From NCBI GenBank assembly GCA_049509915.1, contig JBEKZL010000425.1:1-7825 (forward strand): a stretch of 7,825 bases of DNA. The letters run 5' to 3'. Positions 1 to 6,499 of this stretch are shown piece by piece (position 1 is the stretch's first letter; each line of letters starts with the position of its first letter). Under the pieces are notes generated by a model, which worked only from the letters and a program-made list of their open reading frames with translations, was not told the DNA's origin and made no database searches. The DNA comes from JBEKYD01 sp049509915. GTDB taxonomy: Bacteria > Acidobacteriota > Terriglobia > Bryobacterales > Bryobacteraceae. The translations under genes and the position numbers were made by a program.

Positions 1-590
1 GTCAGGGAAAGCAGGGACCGAATGCCGCTGCAGGCTTCCACGACCGAGAGCGGGCCGCTGGGCAGCTCCAGAATGTTGCCCTCGCGCAGAACCGGTATAC
101 CCAGCACGGTCAAGGCAAAATCCGCCAGGCGGCTGGCGAGAATCTGCAGCGGAAACGTGATCTGGGTGTAAACGACGGCGGGAATCGGCACCATGAAGAA
201 CAGCAGGAACAGCGGGAAGGCAAGCCGGCGTAGAATCGCGGTGCCGCACAGGAACCAGATCAAACCTACGACCGTGATCACCACCGCCGTGCGGGCGGTG
301 AACAACTCCACGCCGAGGGTAGCGACGAACACTTGAAAACCGCCCCAAACGACGACCAGCAGGCCCCACCAGTTGGGTTTCGGGGCGATGGCCAGCAATT
401 CGTATCGCCGCTGCCAGGCGATGTAAGCGGCCACTACGGGGACGAAAAAGCCGTGTCCCATGTCGTCGTCCCAGGCCCATTGACGCACCAGGGGCACCAC
501 CACCGGCGCGTAACAAGCCAGCACCAGCGCGGTGAACCAGGCCAGCGGTACCCAAGGGATTTTGGGTGACACAGCGGGGTCTGCGGTCAT
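1..590 (-). CDS. Exosortase (PEP-CTERM-type sorting transpeptidase), 3' end beyond the window
   Basis: Integral membrane cysteine transpeptidase that, in this family, recognises C-terminal sorting signals such as PEP-CTERM on exported proteins and processes them at the membrane. The visible 196 residues are mostly hydrophobic helices. Diagnostic pieces are HGFFVP (46-51), FPLFLLFFMVPIP (125-137), the LGIPVLREGN stretch (163-172), and EACSGIRSLL (185-194). Cys187 is the expected catalytic residue, with its codon at 30-32. The conserved Arg and His expected further along lie past the left edge, so catalytic completeness cannot be judged. The ATG at 588-590 is preferred because the protein begins with a short polar leader before the first helix; the ribosome site is weak (AGAAAG). 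It lies 36 bases after the cysteine synthase-like gene on the same strand and is probably cotranscribed with it. The exosortase subtype cannot be assigned from this part. The family call is secure. Confidence 0.9.
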   Translation of the reverse strand, partial: MTADPAVSPKIPWVPLAWFTALVLACYAPVVVPLVRQWAWDDDMGHGFFVPVVAAYIAWQRRYELLAIAPKPNWWGLLVVVWGGFQVFVATLGVELFTARTAVVITVVGLIWFLCGTAILRRLAFPLFLLFFMVPIPAVVYTQITFPLQILASRLADFALTVLGIPVLREGNILELPSGPLSVVEACSGIRSLLSL

Positions 591-626
591 GAGTCTTTCT
601 GCATCATACCAGCCTCGGCGTCCCGA

Positions 627-1553
627 TCAGCGGCAATGATCGAAAAGGCGGGTAGTGAAATACCGTTCCATGCGGTCGGGGAATACCGTGACTACCTGGG
701 CGCCGGGTTCCATCGCATTGGCGGCGCGCACGGCGGCGACGTAGTTCAACCCGGAGCTGGGCCCCACCGGGAAGCCGAGGCGGATGAGCCCGCGGGCGGA
801 GCGAAGCGCCTCTTCCTGGGGCACTTCGACGGTTTGGAGGCACTCGAAAACCGAGGGGTGAAAAATGCGCGAAACTCCGTCCACCACGCCCGGTATCTGG
901 GAGCTGAAGCTGCAGCATTCCTGATCCACGGTTTCGGAGATTGCGACCGGGCGCGCGAGCACGGCACGGAGGGCGGGATTGGCCGGCCGCAAGCCCTGGT
1001 ATAGCCCGACCAGGGTGCCTCCGGTTCCCACGCCGCTCACCACCGCGTCGACGCGGCCGCCGGGAATCTGTTCCAGGATTTCGCGCGCCGAACCGAACTG
1101 GTGGGCGCGCGCGTTGTCGGGGTTCGAGAACTGGCAGGGCAGGAAGGCGCCGGACTGGCGCGCCAGTTCCTCGGTGCGCGCAATCGAATCGGCCACGCCG
1201 GCTGTCCCCGCAGTGAGCTCCACCTGGCCGCCAAAGCCGCGGATCATGAGCACCCTCTCGTTACTGACGCCTTCGGGCATCACCGCCAAAAAGCGCAGCC
1301 CGCGTTGCGCGCACGCCATGGCGAGGGCGATGCTGGTGGAACCGCTGGAGGCCTCGATGACGAGGCCGCCGGGAGCGAGACGGTTCTCGGCCAGGGCGCG
1401 ATCGAGGATGAAGGCGGCGATGCGGTCCTTGGTGGAACCACTTGGCTGCAGGAAATCGAGCTTGACCCAGATTGCGGGGCCGGAGGGATCCAGTTGAACC
1501 GGGACCAGGGGAGTGCGAAGCAAAGGAACGGAGATTCGATTGACGTCGGGCAT
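627..1553 (-). CDS. PLP-dependent cysteine synthase-like enzyme (CysK/CysM superfamily)
   Basis: Fold-type II PLP enzyme of the O-acetylserine sulfhydrylase group, which normally makes cysteine from an activated serine and a sulfur donor in the cytoplasm. The protein has 308 residues, the usual family length. PSGSTKDR (37-44) contains the Schiff-base lysine, Lys42. SGVGTGGT (173-180) is the phosphate-binding loop. GPSSG (264-268) matches the family's GISSG segment near the pyridine nitrogen. The substrate loop reads EASSGST (67-73) where typical CysK has TSGNT, so the usual Asn is Ser72. The C-terminal motif is PDRMERY (292-298), closer to E. coli CysM (DRGDRY) than to the CysK form. The true substrate may therefore differ from O-acetylserine; a desulfhydrase, or an enzyme using another sulfur donor or beta-substituted amino acid, is possible. 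It sits 39 bases after the DUF5995 gene and 36 before the exosortase. No strong Shine-Dalgarno is seen before the ATG. Confidence 0.88.
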   Translation of the reverse strand: MPDVNRISVPLLRTPLVPVQLDPSGPAIWVKLDFLQPSGSTKDRIAAFILDRALAENRLAPGGLVIEASSGSTSIALAMACAQRGLRFLAVMPEGVSNERVLMIRGFGGQVELTAGTAGVADSIARTEELARQSGAFLPCQFSNPDNARAHQFGSAREILEQIPGGRVDAVVSGVGTGGTLVGLYQGLRPANPALRAVLARPVAISETVDQECCSFSSQIPGVVDGVSRIFHPSVFECLQTVEVPQEEALRSARGLIRLGFPVGPSSGLNYVAAVRAANAMEPGAQVVTVFPDRMERYFTTRLFDHCR

Positions 1554-1592
1554 ATTCGCAACGCTACGTTAGCATGGCGTCAGCGATCCGGC

Positions 1593-2315
1593 TCATGGCA
1601 CCGGCACCAGCAGGGTCTTGCCGATCACGGTGGTGAAGCCGTCCAACATGTCCATGAAGCTCGCGCCGAGCAGCGGCATGGGACGGAGCTGCCAGAGATG
1701 CGCGGCGTTTTGCCAGGCGGACTCCCGAGCGGCTGACACGCTCCAGGCGGCGATGGTGTCTTCCAGGTGAGAGACCGGCGGGAGAGCCCCGCCGGGAAGC
1801 CGTACATTCAGGGTGCGTTTGGCGGACTCGATGAGGCTGTCCAGCGTGGAGTTGAGCGCCGTGTAGTCGCTGTAATGGGTTCCGTCGCGATCCGGAGTTG
1901 TGCCGGTTTCGAGACAGGTGGCGACGATGGTTTCGGGAAGGTCGCGATTGATGTGGGCGTTGATGCCCGCCAGCGCGAACTGGATGCGCGCCACGGCGGC
2001 GAGGCCGCGATCGCCGAACAGGACTTGCCAGCACGCTGGTGCCGCTTGCCCGGACAGCGAGGACTGGAGCGCCGAGAAGTAGAGACGCGCGAATTGAACG
2101 TCAAGCTCGGCAAGCCACTCCGGATCGTTGAAGGCGCCGGCGGCGACTCGGGCCTCTACCGCTTGAGTCACCTGCAGGTACAGCCAATTGAACCATTTCA
2201 GGCCGTCCGCATCCACCGAAGTGGCGTCGATGGCGTGAAGAATCCGGAGAACATCGGCGATGGACCGCGGCGCGGCCTCGACCGCGGCGAGGATGGCGGC
2301 GTCGTAGGGGAACAT
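1593..2315 (-). CDS. DUF5995 family protein, function unknown
   Basis: Predicted cytoplasmic protein of 240 residues with no signal peptide or membrane segment. I recognise the family pattern from the N-terminal MFPYDAAILAAVEAAP, the central DGLKWFNWLYLQVTQAVE (37-54), FALAGINAHINRDLP (113-127), and the DYTALNSTLDSLIESAKR segment (149-166). The AGINAHINRDLP stretch, with two histidines, and the later HLEDTIAAWSVSAARESAW stretch (183-201) are candidate functional regions. The second histidine and nearby acidic residues could bind a metal, but this is a guess. The family has no established activity that I know of. It is the second gene of the apparent four-gene minus-strand operon, 39 bases after the transglycosylase-like gene. 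The first in-frame ATG was chosen; an overlapping ATG six bases upstream is in another frame. Confidence 0.8.
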   Translation of the reverse strand: MFPYDAAILAAVEAAPRSIADVLRILHAIDATSVDADGLKWFNWLYLQVTQAVEARVAAGAFNDPEWLAELDVQFARLYFSALQSSLSGQAAPACWQVLFGDRGLAAVARIQFALAGINAHINRDLPETIVATCLETGTTPDRDGTHYSDYTALNSTLDSLIESAKRTLNVRLPGGALPPVSHLEDTIAAWSVSAARESAWQNAAHLWQLRPMPLLGASFMDMLDGFTTVIGKTLLVPVP

Positions 2316-2354
2316 GGTCCATTGTATGTCCGGCCGGGAAGGCGCGCGATGCGA

Positions 2355-2786
2355 TCAGAACTTTCGCAGGAATTGACGGTACGCGCCGCTGTTGAAGGTG
2401 CTCCAGGGTTGGAAGCCCCTCTCTTTATAGAGGTGGTAGGCGAAGTCGATATTGGCTTTGCAATCCAGCAGGTCCCGAAGGTTGACCCCCACGCGCTTCA
2501 AGTGTACGGTATTGATCTGGAAGTAGCCCCAATCGAGCGTGCCGTCCGAGTTGTAATGATAAATCTCGCAAGCGCCGCGCGGGTTTTCGGCGCGTTGAAC
2601 CGCCAATGCGACCCGGCATGCCGGTCCGAATTGGTTGCAGGCGTATTGCTGGTAGGCCGTCAACCGGTGACCGAACTGGTCGGCCTGGGCCTCGGCCACA
2701 AGGACCGCAAAGAGCCTCGCCGAGACCCCTGGCGCTTTCGACCGCCTGGCGCGCGCCCGCTTCTGCGCCGCGGGCTTCAGAGGCAT
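2355..2786 (-). CDS. Small SLT/lysozyme-fold protein, probable lytic transglycosylase-like
   Basis: A 143-residue protein with the signature of the transglycosylase SLT / lysozyme-like fold, which cleaves the glycan strands of peptidoglycan in the periplasm. Residues 58-92 carry the active-site region: VALAVQRAEN with Glu67 as candidate catalytic acid, CEIYHYNSDGT, then DWGYFQIN (85-92), which resembles the lysozyme-type D-Y/W-G-x-x-Q-I-N motif. NLRDLLDCKANIDFAYHLY (102-120) and the FQPWSTFNSGAY end (125-136) fit the usual helices and the tryptophan/tyrosine of SLT domains. Four cysteines (50, 57, 73, 109) suggest disulfides and export. The N-terminus is very basic, followed by a short hydrophobic run ending in AQA (32-34) that could be a weak signal sequence. 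The ATG at 2786 is the only normal start in frame after an upstream stop, but it lacks a ribosome site, so the N-terminus is uncertain. It is the first gene of the apparent operon. Confidence 0.72.
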   Translation of the reverse strand: MPLKPAAQKRARARRSKAPGVSARLFAVLVAEAQADQFGHRLTAYQQYACNQFGPACRVALAVQRAENPRGACEIYHYNSDGTLDWGYFQINTVHLKRVGVNLRDLLDCKANIDFAYHLYKERGFQPWSTFNSGAYRQFLRKF

Positions 2787-2894
2787 GGGACGCCAGCTGG
2801 GAATGGCGGCAAGAACGAACTTGGCTGTGACATCCTCCGATCAGATTACTACAGCGCCGAAGCGCCCTCGCCTCATCCGCTAAACTGGAACGAG
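2787..2894. promoter_or_regulatory. Divergent intergenic region between the exosortase operon and the ABC exporter
   Basis: The operon to the left and the transporter to the right are transcribed away from this stretch of about 108 bases, so promoters for both should lie in or near it. I see no convincing -35/-10 pair or operator palindrome. A GGAGG on the minus strand directly abuts an out-of-frame ATG that opens only a very short ORF. In the transporter frame this stretch is open and encodes an acidic, proline-containing sequence that may belong to the real N-terminus of the transporter. Confidence 0.35.
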
Positions 2895-4691
2895 GTGGAA
2901 GAGGAAGTCCTCGGCAAGGCATACGATGGGCGGCTGATGCGCCGTTTGATGGGGTACATGCGTCCCCATGGCGCGCTGGTGGCGGGGTCGCTCGCGTTTC
3001 TGCTGGTGCAATCGGTGCTGCAGGTGCTGGGGCCGCTGCTGACCAAGATCGCGGTCGACACTTATCTGCGGCCCGATCCGGCGCGTATGCGCACTCCCTT
3101 CGACGCTTTTCTTCCGGCCGATCCTTACGCCGGGCTGGCGCGCATCGGGTTGCTGTATCTGGGCATGCTCGCGGCCGCGTTCGTATGCGAATTCGGGCAA
3201 ACCTACCTGATGCAGTACACCGGCCAGCTTGCCATGTTCGACCTGCGCAAGGAGTTGATGCAGCACCTGCAGAAGCTCGACCTGGCATTCTACGACCGCA
3301 ATCCGGTGGGCCGGCTGGTGACGCGTGTCACCACCGACGTCGACGTGCTCAACGACCTATTCACTTCGGGCCTGGTGACGATCCTGGGCGACGTGCTGGT
3401 GCTGGCGCTGATTCTGGCCATCATGTTCCGCATGAGCCCGCCGCTGGCCGCGGTAATGCTGTTGGCGATGCCGCTGGTGATTGCGACCTCGATTTTCCGG
3501 CGCACGGTGGCGCAGAGCTACCGGCGCATCCGCATCGCCATTGCGCGCATCAACGCCTACCTGCAGGAGCACATCACCGGGATGGTGGTGCTGCAACTGT
3601 TCAACCGCGAGGCGCGCAGCCGCCGGGAATTCGAATCGGTCAACCGCGAACACATGCGCGCTTACAAGGCCGCCATTACGGCGTACGGCTGGTTCTACCC
3701 GGTGGTGGAGCTGATTTCGACGATGGCGCTGGCGGGAATTCTGATCTACGGCGGCTTTCGCGTGACCAGCGGCCGGCTGACGCTGGGGGTAGTGGTGGCG
3801 TTCCTGCAGTACGGGCTGCGGTTCTTTCGCCCGATTCAGGACCTGAGCGAGAAGTACAACATTCTGCAGGCGGCGATGGCTTCCTCCGAGCGCATTTTCA
3901 AGCTGCTCGATACCCCGGTGGAGTTGCCTTGTCCGGCGGCGCCGAGGCCCGCTCCGGCTTCGATTGCCCCGATCGAATTCCAGGGTGTGTGGTTTGCTTA
4001 CCAGAAGGAGGATTGGGTGCTGGAGGACGTGAGCTTCAGCATCGCGCCCGGAAAAACGGTAGCCGTGGTGGGGCACACCGGGGCAGGGAAGACGACGCTG
4101 ATCAGCCTGCTGCTGCGCTTTTACGACGTGGGGCGCGGCGCGATCCGCATCGGCGGCACCGATGTGCGCGATTTCGATCCCCAGCAGTTCCGGCGCCAGT
4201 TCGGGGTGGTGCTGCAGGATCCGTACCTTTTTACCGGGACGCTGAAAGAGAATATCCGCCTGGGCACGGAAAGCATATCGGATCTGGACGTGGAAACCGC
4301 AGCCGAGCAGGTAAACCTGCTGGACTTTGTGCGCGGACTGCCCAAGGGGTTTGGGCATCCCATTGCCGAGCGCGGGGCCGGACTTTCCACCGGACAAAAG
4401 CAATTGATCAGCTTCGCCCGCGCCCTGGCGCACAACCCGCGCTACCTGATTCTGGACGAGGCCACTTCGAGCGTGGATACCGAGACCGAGCTGCGCGTGC
4501 GCGCCGCTTTGGAGCGCATGGTGGCCGGGCGCACGTCGATCGTGATCGCGCACCGGCTATCCACGGTGCAGCGGGCCGACCACATCCTGGTGATGCACAA
4601 AAGCCGGCTGCGCGAGAGCGGCACCCATCAGGAACTGCTGGCGCAGCGCGGGATTTACTGGAAGCTCTACCAGCTTAACTTTGTCACGTAA
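2895..4691 (+). CDS. ABC transporter half-exporter (six-helix membrane domain fused to ATPase), MdlB-like
   Basis: Type IV ABC exporter half that works as a dimer in the inner membrane to export a lipid, drug or peptide; the substrate cannot be told from sequence. From the chosen GTG start, the membrane domain spans about residues 25-312 with six hydrophobic segments near 26-54, 79-105, 155-178, 181-201, 263-290 and 295-311. A proline/alanine linker follows (about 340-358). The ATPase has Walker A GHTGAGKTT (393-401), Q-loop Gln441, signature LSTGQ (497-501), Walker B YLILDE (517-522) with catalytic Glu522, and H-loop His553. All key residues are intact. No partner half-transporter is adjacent, so it is either a homodimer or pairs with a distant gene. 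The start is uncertain: homology-like sequence (WNEVEEEVLGKAYDGRLMRRL) begins upstream of the first in-frame ATG (2937), and no ATG precedes it in the intergenic region. GTG 2895 is the nearest plausible start. Confidence 0.9.
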   Translation: MEEEVLGKAYDGRLMRRLMGYMRPHGALVAGSLAFLLVQSVLQVLGPLLTKIAVDTYLRPDPARMRTPFDAFLPADPYAGLARIGLLYLGMLAAAFVCEFGQTYLMQYTGQLAMFDLRKELMQHLQKLDLAFYDRNPVGRLVTRVTTDVDVLNDLFTSGLVTILGDVLVLALILAIMFRMSPPLAAVMLLAMPLVIATSIFRRTVAQSYRRIRIAIARINAYLQEHITGMVVLQLFNREARSRREFESVNREHMRAYKAAITAYGWFYPVVELISTMALAGILIYGGFRVTSGRLTLGVVVAFLQYGLRFFRPIQDLSEKYNILQAAMASSERIFKLLDTPVELPCPAAPRPAPASIAPIEFQGVWFAYQKEDWVLEDVSFSIAPGKTVAVVGHTGAGKTTLISLLLRFYDVGRGAIRIGGTDVRDFDPQQFRRQFGVVLQDPYLFTGTLKENIRLGTESISDLDVETAAEQVNLLDFVRGLPKGFGHPIAERGAGLSTGQKQLISFARALAHNPRYLILDEATSSVDTETELRVRAALERMVAGRTSIVIAHRLSTVQRADHILVMHKSRLRESGTHQELLAQRGIYWKLYQLNFVT

Positions 4692-4792
4692 GATGGTTTG
4701 TTTTCAGTGCGCTTTCAATGGCTTGGCGTGGTACATTCGGCCCATTCGGCGCCAATTGGACATGATTCTGGACATAAGTTTTGGAGGCCGTC
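4692..4792. other. Intergenic stretch after the ABC exporter
   Basis: No strong hairpin-plus-T terminator is visible after the transporter stop. A small direct repeat occurs near 4734-4751 (CATTCGGC twice, nine bases apart). A GGAGG at 4783-4787 lies five bases before an ATG at 4793 and is the best ribosome-binding site in this stretch. No RNA gene was recognised. Confidence 0.4.
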
Positions 4793-5023
4793 ATGATGCA
4801 GGGAAAATACCCCGGGTGCGCCCAGGCGAGCTCTCGCAAGGGCTCGGGGATGCTGGGCTGGGCAGACTTTGGCAGTGAATACTGGCGGCCAGTCGGGAAC
4901 GGACAGTCGGTTAGGGTTGGGATCGTGCTAGTGGTCGGAGGCGGGCTTGATGGGTGTGGGGGCCGGCTTGGGTTCCAGCTCGTACATGGCCAGGGCGTTT
5001 TTCAGCGTGGCGTGCCGGTCTAG
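4793..5023 (+). CDS. Doubtful small ORF with a good ribosome site, function unknown
   Basis: A 76-residue reading frame begins with ATG ATG five bases after GGAGG, a well-placed Shine-Dalgarno sequence. The protein is rich in glycine and valine, with no domain I recognise; the second half (GIVLVVGGGLDGCGG) is the only hydrophobic run. Its last 96 bases overlap the convergent minus-strand zinc-finger ORF, and the two are unlikely both to be real over the overlap. The zinc-finger frame has the better protein logic, so the plus-strand ORF may be truncated, spurious, or a decayed gene whose translation start survives. Confidence 0.25.
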   Translation: MMQGKYPGCAQASSRKGSGMLGWADFGSEYWRPVGNGQSVRVGIVLVVGGGLDGCGGRLGFQLVHGQGVFQRGVPV

Positions 5024-5146
5024 GCGCTCACCACACCGTTCGCATTCGATTGCGTGCTCCATGATTTTGCGAGCCACCCTGACGGATGCTTTTCCCTGCC
5101 AGTAATGACGGATCTGGGGGGCCGACACATGTGAAATTTGTCGCAC
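4928..5146 (-). CDS. Small zf-HC2-like zinc-finger protein (anti-sigma-factor-type motif)
   Basis: A 72-residue protein with the layout of the putative zinc-finger family found at the N-terminus of anti-sigma factors: an alpha-helical lead (QIRHYWQGKASVRVARKIMEH), then HAIECERC (31-38) giving His31-x3-Cys35-x2-Cys38, then a short helix CGERLDRHATLKNALAMYELEP and a proline-rich tail. In known anti-sigma factors this module binds zinc and grips the sigma factor; here nothing follows it, there is no membrane segment, and no sigma-factor gene is nearby. The same frame stays open to 5398, but the upstream part has no protein-like pattern and overlaps antisense to a decayed region. GTG 5146 was chosen as the first plausible start; GTG 5128 is an alternative. 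The motif is seen directly; the function is inferred. Confidence 0.5.
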   Translation of the reverse strand: MRQISHVSAPQIRHYWQGKASVRVARKIMEHAIECERCGERLDRHATLKNALAMYELEPKPAPTPIKPASDH

Positions 5147-5419
5147 CGTCCAAGAATGTATCGCGAAACCGGGAATTCGGTGAAATCTTTTTGAACGCAG
5201 TACTATGGTCAGGCGCTGCGAGGCCGCCGATTCTTGGTCGCAGGGCCGCTGCGCATTCTTGATCCCGGTGAGCGCGGGATCCTGCTGCGGGGCCAGCAGC
5301 CGGAGCAGACCCGGGCGGAGATGCACACCGGCCCGGACGCGCATCGCAAGCGCAAGGGCTGGGCGAAGTTCGAGCGAAGGTAGGCCACAGCACTGCAAAA
5401 AGGCACCGCCGTCGCATCG
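5147..5419. other. Stretch without a recognisable gene, upstream of the Ku remnant
   Basis: Several frames are open here but none gives a family I recognise. On the plus strand the frame running through about 5210-5380 (LRILDPGERGILL, then a basic AHRKRKGWAKFERR end) stops at TAG 5381-5383 and is the same frame as the Ku-like remnant that follows, so it may be another piece of decayed coding DNA. The part near 5147-5210 could hold the promoter of the minus-strand zinc-finger gene; no clear -35/-10 is visible. Confidence 0.35.
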
Positions 5420-5632
5420 GTGGAGGTCAAACCGCCAGTGTTGAAGTTGGCCTGCTCGCTACTGGAGACCCAGGCCGACACGTTCAAGCACGGCGGCTAC
5501 AAGGACGAGTAGTGCGCCAGCGTCGAAAACCTGATCGAAGCAAAGAGGACGAATACACCGGTGCCAACCAGCAAGGCCAGGCGCCCAAGAAAGTCGAACC
5601 GGCCGACATCCTGGGAGTCCTCGCAGCTTCCG
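5420..5632 (+). pseudogene. Decayed C-terminal remnant of a Ku-type DNA end-binding protein
   Basis: Bacterial Ku binds broken DNA ends and recruits LigD for non-homologous end joining. The reading frame from 5420 gives SVEVKPPVLKLACSLLE, then QADTFKHGGYKDE, stop TAG (5510-5512), then CASVENLIEAKR. This follows the Ku C-terminal pattern VEV..AEL.LA..LIE....F.P..Y.DEY...V..LIEAK closely. A shift to the next frame near 5550-5580 then restores KKVEPADILGVLAAS (about 5587-5631), like the Ku tail KVVDLMEALRAS. One in-frame stop and one frameshift mean it is not functional. The Ku core (DNA-encircling beta-barrel) is not recognised upstream. The assignment rests on pattern memory over about 70 residues. 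Confidence 0.5.
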
Positions 5633-5744
5633 ATAACGACGGGCCTTTTATCCCCTCCTCGCGTCGATCCCTGGTTGCCATGGTCGCACCGCGGTTGCTG
5701 GCCGAACCGGAAACCACTTCGCTCCGATGGCGACTGCGCCGCTC

Positions 5745-6080
5745 ACTCAGACCTTGAGCTTGCGCGAGTTGATTGCGGCTATATCGACTACGCTCTGTTC
5801 GGCCGCTGGACCATGGCCGGAGTCTTCTTTGTCACCCGACTGAAGGATAACGCCGCCTTCGCGGTAAGCGAGAAATGTGAGATCCCGCAGAGCCGCAACA
5901 TCCGTGCCGACCAATTCATCCGCCTCACCGGCACTCAAGCCCAGGCCGACTATCCTGACCTGCTGCGGCGCATCGTGGTCTGGGATGCCGAAAACGAACG
6001 CCAGATCGTCTTGCTGACCAAGCTGCTGGAGTTCGGCGCCACCACGATCGCCGCGATCTCCAAACAACGCTGGAATATCG
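5745..6080 (+). pseudogene. IS4-family transposase fragment, interrupted before its catalytic Glu
   Basis: DDE transposase remnant. The frame reads ARVDCGYIDYALFGRW (the family's VFDRGYxDY block around the second catalytic Asp, with Arg replaced by Cys), then GVFFVTRLKDNA, RNIRADQFIRLTG, DLLRRIVVWDAENERQ, and LEFGATTIAAISKQRWNI. IS4-type proteins continue as RWQIELFFK, where the Glu completes the Y-R-E-K signature; here similarity ends at the codon after RWNI, where intron RNA begins. The N-terminal half, with the first Asp, is absent, and the sequence just before DCGY looks deleted, so the copy was already broken. The segment 5633-5744, between the Ku remnant and this fragment, has no recognisable content and no obvious inverted repeat. 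The open frame through it runs from 5561 to 6598 by chance. Confidence 0.8.
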
Positions 6081-6420
6081 GCGTGTCCAGTCAAGGACAC
6101 ATCGTCCAGTCGGTGAAAGACCGACCGAGGTCAAAAGACTCAGACCTCGTAGCTGGGGAGGCGCCGTGGCGCGAGAGCAAAACGGCGGAGCCCTCCGACA
6201 ACATACTCGGAAAGGAGTGTGCGCAACGCACCAGGTTGCAACGTACAGTGAACGCAGACGTAGCCTCGTTACACGAATCTCCGGTGGCTGAGACGGTCGA
6301 TAACGTGCGAAAGCAGCAAGAGCTGGCCGAAACGAGTCCGACACGGCAGTTCTCACCGGCGGGGTATCAGCGGCGACATGGTGTGAAGGAAGATGTGGAA
6401 ACTGGAGAAACCCTCGGTGC

Positions 6421-6453
6421 CCGGCGAAGAAATCTCGTCGAGGAGATGCCGGC
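6421..6453 (+). ncRNA. Group II intron domain II-like hairpin
   Basis: Two-tier stem: CCGGC 6421-6425 pairs with GCCGG 6448-6452, and inner ATCTC 6432-6436 pairs with GAGAT 6443-6447 around a six-base loop. It lies between the domain I end and domain III, as expected for domain II. Confidence 0.55.
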
Positions 6454-6499
6454 TACAACCGTGAGTGGGAAGTGCGGGCATAGGCGCCAGGGTGACGGA

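Noticed and set aside
333..569. Small plus-strand ORF opposite the exosortase
   Set aside because: Antisense to clearly conserved exosortase sequence.
1767..2894. Upstream extension of the ABC exporter frame to 1767, giving a 974-residue protein
   Set aside because: The extra part is antisense to two well-supported minus-strand genes (DUF5995 and SLT-like) and has no membrane or domain pattern; the frame is open because of high GC.
3357..4553. 398-residue minus-strand frame opposite the ABC exporter
   Set aside because: Antisense shadow of a conserved gene with histidine/arginine-rich composition typical of such frames.
3185..4678. Long second frame on the plus strand inside the ABC exporter
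   Set aside because: It is a shadow frame of the exporter, rich in Ala, Gly and Arg, with no family pattern, while the exporter frame has every ABC motif.
5147..5398. N-terminal extension of the zinc-finger ORF to 5398
   Set aside because: No protein-like pattern and no ribosome site upstream of GTG 5146; it lies opposite decayed plus-strand sequence.
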